Shown here piece by piece: positions 60,364 through 64,000 of a DNA stretch of 64,000 bases. The notes beneath the pieces are model-generated. The model was not told the DNA's origin and did no database searches. It saw only the letters and a program-made list of their open reading frames with translations. The stretch is from UBA11740 sp049273695 (GTDB lineage: Bacteria; Acidobacteriota; Blastocatellia; Pyrinomonadales; Pyrinomonadaceae). Where the stretch lies: contig JBASRE010000057.1 in assembly GCA_049273695.1 (NCBI GenBank), forward strand, positions 11,272 through 75,271, read 5' to 3'. The position numbers and the translations under genes are program-made. How positions within the stretch are numbered: the first letter of the stretch is position 1; each line of letters starts with the position of its first letter.

Positions 60364-60885
60364 ATGACTGACGACGAACGACGACTGTTACGGCACTTCC
60401 TGGCGGCCCTGGCGTATCGAACGCAGAAGGCTTTGCGCGATGCGCCGGCGGAATTTGCGGAATTCAATCCCGGCAACAACGTGCGCACGCCGAAGGAACT
60501 AGTCCGTCACATGACCAGCGTGCTTGGTTACGCACGCACGTATTTTGTCGGCGGCCAGTACCGGCCCGCCCCGCTACCGTCGATCAATGATGAAGTCGTC
60601 CGATTTCATGAGATGGTTGAGTCGCTCGCTGGCCACTTTGCCACGGACGACCCAATTGCGGATCAGACCACGGCGGAAGGGTTGTTGCAGGGACCTTTGT
60701 CTGATGCGATGACACATGCCGGTCAGCTCGCGATGTTGCGCCGGCTTGCGGGAAACCCGGTTGCGCCAGAGAATTTTATCGTCGCCGACATCGATTCACA
60801 GCGACTTGGAATTGATCAGGCGGTGCCGGTCAGTCCGGACAAAGAATGGCCGGAGGCCCCGGCTGGTTGGTCGCCCAAGATATGA
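60364..60885 (+). CDS. DinB-like four-helix protein, putative
   Basis: ATG 60364 (MTDDERRLLRHFL) is preferred over 60340, which lies in a repeated 'atgaatcaatgg' tract. The 173-residue product has TPKELVRHMTSVLGYARTYF and LLQGPLSDAMTHAGQLAMLR, where single His residues fall in positions typical of DinB metal sites. The similarity is faint; it may be an uncharacterised relative. It lies between murI and rph on the same strand. Confidence 0.65.
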   Translation: MTDDERRLLRHFLAALAYRTQKALRDAPAEFAEFNPGNNVRTPKELVRHMTSVLGYARTYFVGGQYRPAPLPSINDEVVRFHEMVESLAGHFATDDPIADQTTAEGLLQGPLSDAMTHAGQLAMLRRLAGNPVAPENFIVADIDSQRLGIDQAVPVSPDKEWPEAPAGWSPKI

Positions 60886-60915
60886 AAGAGCAGGCTGGAA
60901 GCCTGCGTACCCAGG

Positions 60916-61647
60916 ATGACTTTCAAACGCACAGACAATCGCGCGCCGGATGAACTCCGCGCCGTAAAAATCACACCCGGCTTTCTGCCGAACGCCGAAG
61001 GCTCCGCGTTGATCGAGATCGGCAACACGCGAGTAATCTGCGCGGCGTCGGTGGAAGACAAGTTGCCGCCGCACCTGCGCAGCCAGCGAACTGAAGGCTG
61101 GGTCACAGCGGAGTACGGCATGCTGCCGCGCTCAACGCACACGCGTACTGCGCGCGAAGTCGGTCGCGGACCTTCGGGACGCACTCATGAAATTCAGCGT
61201 TTGATCGGCCGCAGCCTCCGTGCGATTTCGGATCGCACGTTGCTCGGCGAGCGCACCGTCACGCTTGATTGCGACGTGCTGCAAGCCGACGGTGGCACGC
61301 GGACCGCGGCGATCACGGGCGCTTACGTTGCTTACTCGATCGCTTGCCGGCGTCTGCTGGCCGCAAAGAAGATCAAACGGTCGCCAATTACGAGTGAAGT
61401 CGCTGCGGTGAGTGTAGGGATTGTTGACGGAACGCCTCTGCTCGATCTGAAATACGACGAAGACTCGTGTGCGGAAGTTGATATGAACGTTGTTTGCACC
61501 GGCGACAGCCGCTTTATCGAAGTTCAGGGCACCGCTGAAGGTTTGCCGTTCACACGTGAGCAAATGGACGAATTGCTGGAGCTGGCGAAGAAGGGAATCG
61601 CCCAACTGGTTCAGCTTCAACGCCAGGCTCTTCAGCAAGGGGTGTAG
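60916..61647 (+). CDS. rph: Ribonuclease PH
   Basis: RNase PH trims tRNA 3' ends by phosphorolysis. The 243-residue protein has the normal layout: FKRTDNRAPDELRAVKITPG, EGWVTAEYGMLPRSTHTRTA, SGRTHEIQRLIGRSLRA, TLDCDVLQADGGTRTAAITG and the C-terminal IEVQGTAEGLPFTREQMDEL. It shares direction with murI and starts 30 nt after the DinB-like gene. Its stop codon lies at the edge of an inverted repeat. Confidence 0.97.
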   Translation: MTFKRTDNRAPDELRAVKITPGFLPNAEGSALIEIGNTRVICAASVEDKLPPHLRSQRTEGWVTAEYGMLPRSTHTRTAREVGRGPSGRTHEIQRLIGRSLRAISDRTLLGERTVTLDCDVLQADGGTRTAAITGAYVAYSIACRRLLAAKKIKRSPITSEVAAVSVGIVDGTPLLDLKYDEDSCAEVDMNVVCTGDSRFIEVQGTAEGLPFTREQMDELLELAKKGIAQLVQLQRQALQQGV

Positions 61648-61775
61648 GGGTTGGGTGTAGGGTGTTGGATTCAAGGGTAGCGGCGGCGGCTGGCTTAATA
61701 CTTGCCGATGCCAGCTTACGATTCAGTAAGAGCGTACGCTAATTACTGGGGCTACACCCAACACTACACCCTACT
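61642..61775. repeat. Inverted repeat after rph
   Basis: 'gtgtaggggttgggtgtagggtg' (61642-61664) is roughly complementary to 'ggctacacccaacactacaccctac' (61750-61774). The rph stop codon is part of the left arm. Between the arms is 'gccagcttacgattcagtaagagcgtacgct'. Confidence 0.75.
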
Positions 61776-61840
61776 TTGGACAACATCGACACCGCATGAG
61801 GCATCTTAGACACTGCATTACCTTGAAAAGGAGTATCCCC

Positions 61841-62362
61841 TTGCGTTCAGCCTTAACGTTTCTTTCTCTACTTGCAGTAATTGGCCTGGCGGGTATCAGC
61901 ACTTCGGTGGCGGCCCAGAGCCACAGCTACACCAGTGCCAAGGTGGAATACATTGTCGACTTTCCGTCGCCGATGTGGCGACTGGTAGACGAGCCCGATG
62001 AAATGCACCAGCACGCGGAGTTCGTCTACAACGATCGCAACGACGGCTATATGCGAATTCGGAAGGAGAAGCTGGATGAAGGCCTGACCGTCCGCGAATT
62101 TGCGCGGCGGGATCAGGAGCAGAAAGTCCGCTTCCTGCCGGGCTACGTCGATGGCAAGGAAGACAATTTCAGCGGTCGCATGACGGGCGTCACCGTCTCG
62201 TACGAGTTCACTCAAGCCGGCAAACCGATGGCCGGTCGCACTTATTACCTTCAAGCCGATGACCGAACTGTTTATGCGCTAAGGTTTACCGGCATGCGCG
62301 ATAAGCTCTCGCGGATTCGCAATCAGACCGATCAAATCGCGCGTACGTTCAAGCTGAAGTAA
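61841..62362 (+). CDS. Small secreted protein, unknown function
   Basis: TTG 61841 sits 7 nt after AAAGGAG and gives a clean signal peptide (MRSALTFLSLLAVIGLAGI, cleaved near VAAQS), so it is preferred over the ATG at 61796. The mature part of about 145 residues has YIVDFPSPMWRLVDEP, GYMRIRKEKLDEGLTVREFA and ALRFTGMRDKLSRIRNQTDQ. This resembles small periplasmic proteins of the 'DUF1795/PsbP-like' shape, but no family can be claimed. Confidence 0.75.
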   Translation: MRSALTFLSLLAVIGLAGISTSVAAQSHSYTSAKVEYIVDFPSPMWRLVDEPDEMHQHAEFVYNDRNDGYMRIRKEKLDEGLTVREFARRDQEQKVRFLPGYVDGKEDNFSGRMTGVTVSYEFTQAGKPMAGRTYYLQADDRTVYALRFTGMRDKLSRIRNQTDQIARTFKLK

Positions 62363-62675
62363 TCCGCCTCTGCCAGTGAGCAGTGAGCAGTGAGCAGTGA
62401 GCAGTGAGCAGTGAGCAGAAAGCAGCTCTGATAGATCCGCCGTTTACTGTTTTGTGCCCTTTGTGCTTTTTTCGTAGCTATCCTATCTGTGGAATCTGTT
62501 TAATCTGCGGATAGTACTTTTTCTTCGTAACCTTTCACTCGTCTCCCGTAATACCTATTAGGTCTCCCCGGATCGTCACGTTGATCCGCGCTCCTGTTTT
62601 ATCGGGCCAGGGTCGAACTGTGTCACAAGTTCTCCCCTCCAACGTTCACGTCCGTCTAAGAACAAGGAGCTTGCG
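62363..62675. repeat. Intergenic: CAGTGAG tandem array and dispersed repeat
   Basis: Six perfect copies of the 7-mer CAGTGAG occupy 62374-62415. At 62452-62515 a 'tttgtgccctttgtgcttttttcg...aatctgtttaatctgcgg' tract matches the one at 59340-59400. Nothing else is seen until AAGGAG before 62676. Confidence 0.85.
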
Positions 62676-63836
62676 ATGAATGTTAATGCGCGCGCCGACC
62701 GGTCTCGTACTTCTCGTTCAACCCAGTTCGCTGTGACACTGCTTTCCGATGTGCCGCTCTCGCAGAGATTGCTGGCCGAACTCAGTTTCCTCATCAGCAG
62801 ATTCAAACAACGCTGGCCGGACTTCAAAGAAGATCCGGTCGCCGTGATCAAAGTAGAATTAAGACACCTCAGCCAGATTGTGAAGCACGCCTTCAGCCGG
62901 CCGCAGGTCGCCGCCGGCTTAGCTACATCGATGATGGTTGTCATGTCGGCGATTCTGATCGTCGCCCTGCTGGACCAGCGTCGGGCCAATCGAAATCAGG
63001 AAGAAGAGCGTGAGGATCTTCAGGTTGTGACCACTATTAGCTTCCCAGAGAGTTTAGACAAAACGTCTGACCCAGGCATCGGCGCAGGCGAAAAAGGCCG
63101 CGTTGGATTTGAACGCGGCCGCGGCGAAGGTTCGCGTCCTGAGGCTGCGCGTTCACGCGGCGGTGGTGGCGGCGGAGATGGTTCGCGCTTGTCTTCGTCA
63201 CAGGGTCGAATTCCAACTCCGTCAGAGATTCCCGCCCCGATTCCAACGGCGGCAATGCGGCTGCCGCAGGCTCTGCCGGTTGCCGGCATCGATCTCGATC
63301 CTGCGTTATGGCGAAAGCTTGACTACTCGTCGTACGGCGATCCGCGGTCGAAATCGACGACGCCTTCGAATGGCTCAGGTGAAGGCGGCGGCGTCGGGAC
63401 AGGCAAAGGCACAGGCATCGGTGAGGGCGACGGCGCCGGTTTCGGGCGCGGACGCGACGGCGGCATAGGCGGAGACAGTAAGAAGCCCGGGGGTGGCGGA
63501 ACCGGTGGATCCGACGGGGACAATTCTGACGCCGACGACCGGCAACGCGTTTACAGGTCGCCCGAGGTGAGCACCCGTCCGCGTGTGATCGCCAAGCCTG
63601 AGCCGCAATACACGGAACAAGCAAGACGCGATCAGGTTACCGGCACGGTCGTTTTGCGCGTCGTCTTTTCGAGCAGCGGACAGGTCACCAACATCCAGGC
63701 GGTGCAAAAACTAGGTGCCGGCCTGACGGAAAAAGCTATTGCCGCCGCGCGTCAGATTCGTTTTTTGCCGGCGATGCGTAACGGCCAACCCGTGTCGATG
63801 TACATGCAGCTGGAATACAACTTCAATTTGTATTGA
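62676..63836 (+). CDS. TonB-family energy transducer
   Basis: The 386-residue protein has a cytoplasmic N-terminus (about 1-85), one membrane helix (about 88-108), a long periplasmic Gly/Pro/Ser-rich linker (GSGEGGGVGTGKGTGIGEGD, about 225-290) and a TonB C-terminal domain (about 305-386): VIAKPEPQYTEQARRDQVTG, VVLRVVFSSSGQVTNIQAVQ and AIAAARQIRFLPAMRNGQPV. It passes energy to TonB-dependent receptors such as the one at 21945-24746. ATG 62676 has AAGGAG 7 nt upstream. Confidence 0.93.
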   Translation: MNVNARADRSRTSRSTQFAVTLLSDVPLSQRLLAELSFLISRFKQRWPDFKEDPVAVIKVELRHLSQIVKHAFSRPQVAAGLATSMMVVMSAILIVALLDQRRANRNQEEEREDLQVVTTISFPESLDKTSDPGIGAGEKGRVGFERGRGEGSRPEAARSRGGGGGGDGSRLSSSQGRIPTPSEIPAPIPTAAMRLPQALPVAGIDLDPALWRKLDYSSYGDPRSKSTTPSNGSGEGGGVGTGKGTGIGEGDGAGFGRGRDGGIGGDSKKPGGGGTGGSDGDNSDADDRQRVYRSPEVSTRPRVIAKPEPQYTEQARRDQVTGTVVLRVVFSSSGQVTNIQAVQKLGAGLTEKAIAAARQIRFLPAMRNGQPVSMYMQLEYNFNLY

Positions 63837-63842
63837 GTTTCT

Positions 63843-64000
63843 GGAGTGCGCCGGCAGAGCACCGGGGTCCCCGGCGCGGCAGCCGCGCTGGGTGGTCGTA
63901 GCGGCGACGGCGCGCTGGATGAAATCGCCTTGATTGAAGCTTTCTTCGCGAGATCTCCAAGCACGATTGCTTGCAGCAGCCAGACGATCCAAAGCGCCGT
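63843..64000. repeat. GGAGTGCG-type palindromic element, copy 3, cut by window end
   Basis: The left arm begins GGAGTGCGCCGGCAGAGC. The tail 'gatccaaagcgccgt' at the window end is the start of the right arm. The middle holds an extra GC-rich hairpin ('accggggtccccggcgcggc'). Confidence 0.8.

Overview
The window looks like an Acidobacteriota chromosome, most likely class Blastocatellia. This placement rests on family content only, since no rRNA is present. The pointers are a VWFA-related protein of the acidobacterial type, a TonB-dependent receptor with an N-terminal carboxypeptidase-regulatory domain, futalosine-type menaquinone genes (mqnD, mqnE), many secreted proteins with signal peptides, and intergenic spaces full of palindromic repeats. 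Genes lie on both strands in short operons of one to six genes.

Layout. 1-5.5 kb: the 5' two-thirds or so of a secreted subtilase joined to an RHS/YD-like region (minus strand, runs off the window), a decayed ECF42-type sigma factor remnant, its usual YCII-domain partner, a RibD/DHFR-like protein and a DUF4383 membrane protein. 5.7-18 kb: housekeeping and envelope genes (VWFA protein, gatB, SDR, DUF4337, dtd, cyclophilin lipoprotein, alpha/beta hydrolase, DUF6335, aconitase). 18-20.3 kb: two small toxin-antitoxin loci, one PIN/RHH and one hicBA in which hicA is frameshifted exactly before its catalytic histidine. 20-27.6 kb: aldehyde dehydrogenase, TonB receptor, MFS transporter, BlaI/M56 pair. 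27.7-32.6 kb: a tightly packed minus-strand menaquinone operon (ubiX-like, small membrane protein, ubiA/mqnP-like, mqnE, a YD-repeat secreted protein, mqnD). 32.8-38.8 kb: tilS, ftsH, a choloylglycine-hydrolase-type Ntn hydrolase and an FAD oxidoreductase carrying an in-frame palindromic repeat. 38.8-53.7 kb: mostly envelope and hypothetical proteins, including PBP1A, a double-rhodanese protein, a DUF4160/DUF2442 pair and a 1192-residue pectate-lyase-like protein with seven carboxypeptidase-regulatory-like repeats.

53.7-58.6 kb is an accessory island: a RelB-like/ParE-like module, a NACHT NTPase cut off just after Walker B, a dispersed repeat, and a frameshifted OLD-like AAA/DUF4435 gene that also appears to have lost the segment after Walker B. 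It ends at the tmRNA gene (58624-59022). Beyond that lie murI, a DinB-like gene, rph, a small secreted protein and a TonB-family energy transducer.

No intact, clearly new multi-gene system was found. The strongest unusual signals are the eroding defence island beside ssrA, the palindromic repeat that has become 18 codons of a protein, the subtilase-RHS fusion, the YD-repeat protein embedded in the menaquinone operon, and several dispersed palindromic repeat families, some of which form the very starts or ends of genes.
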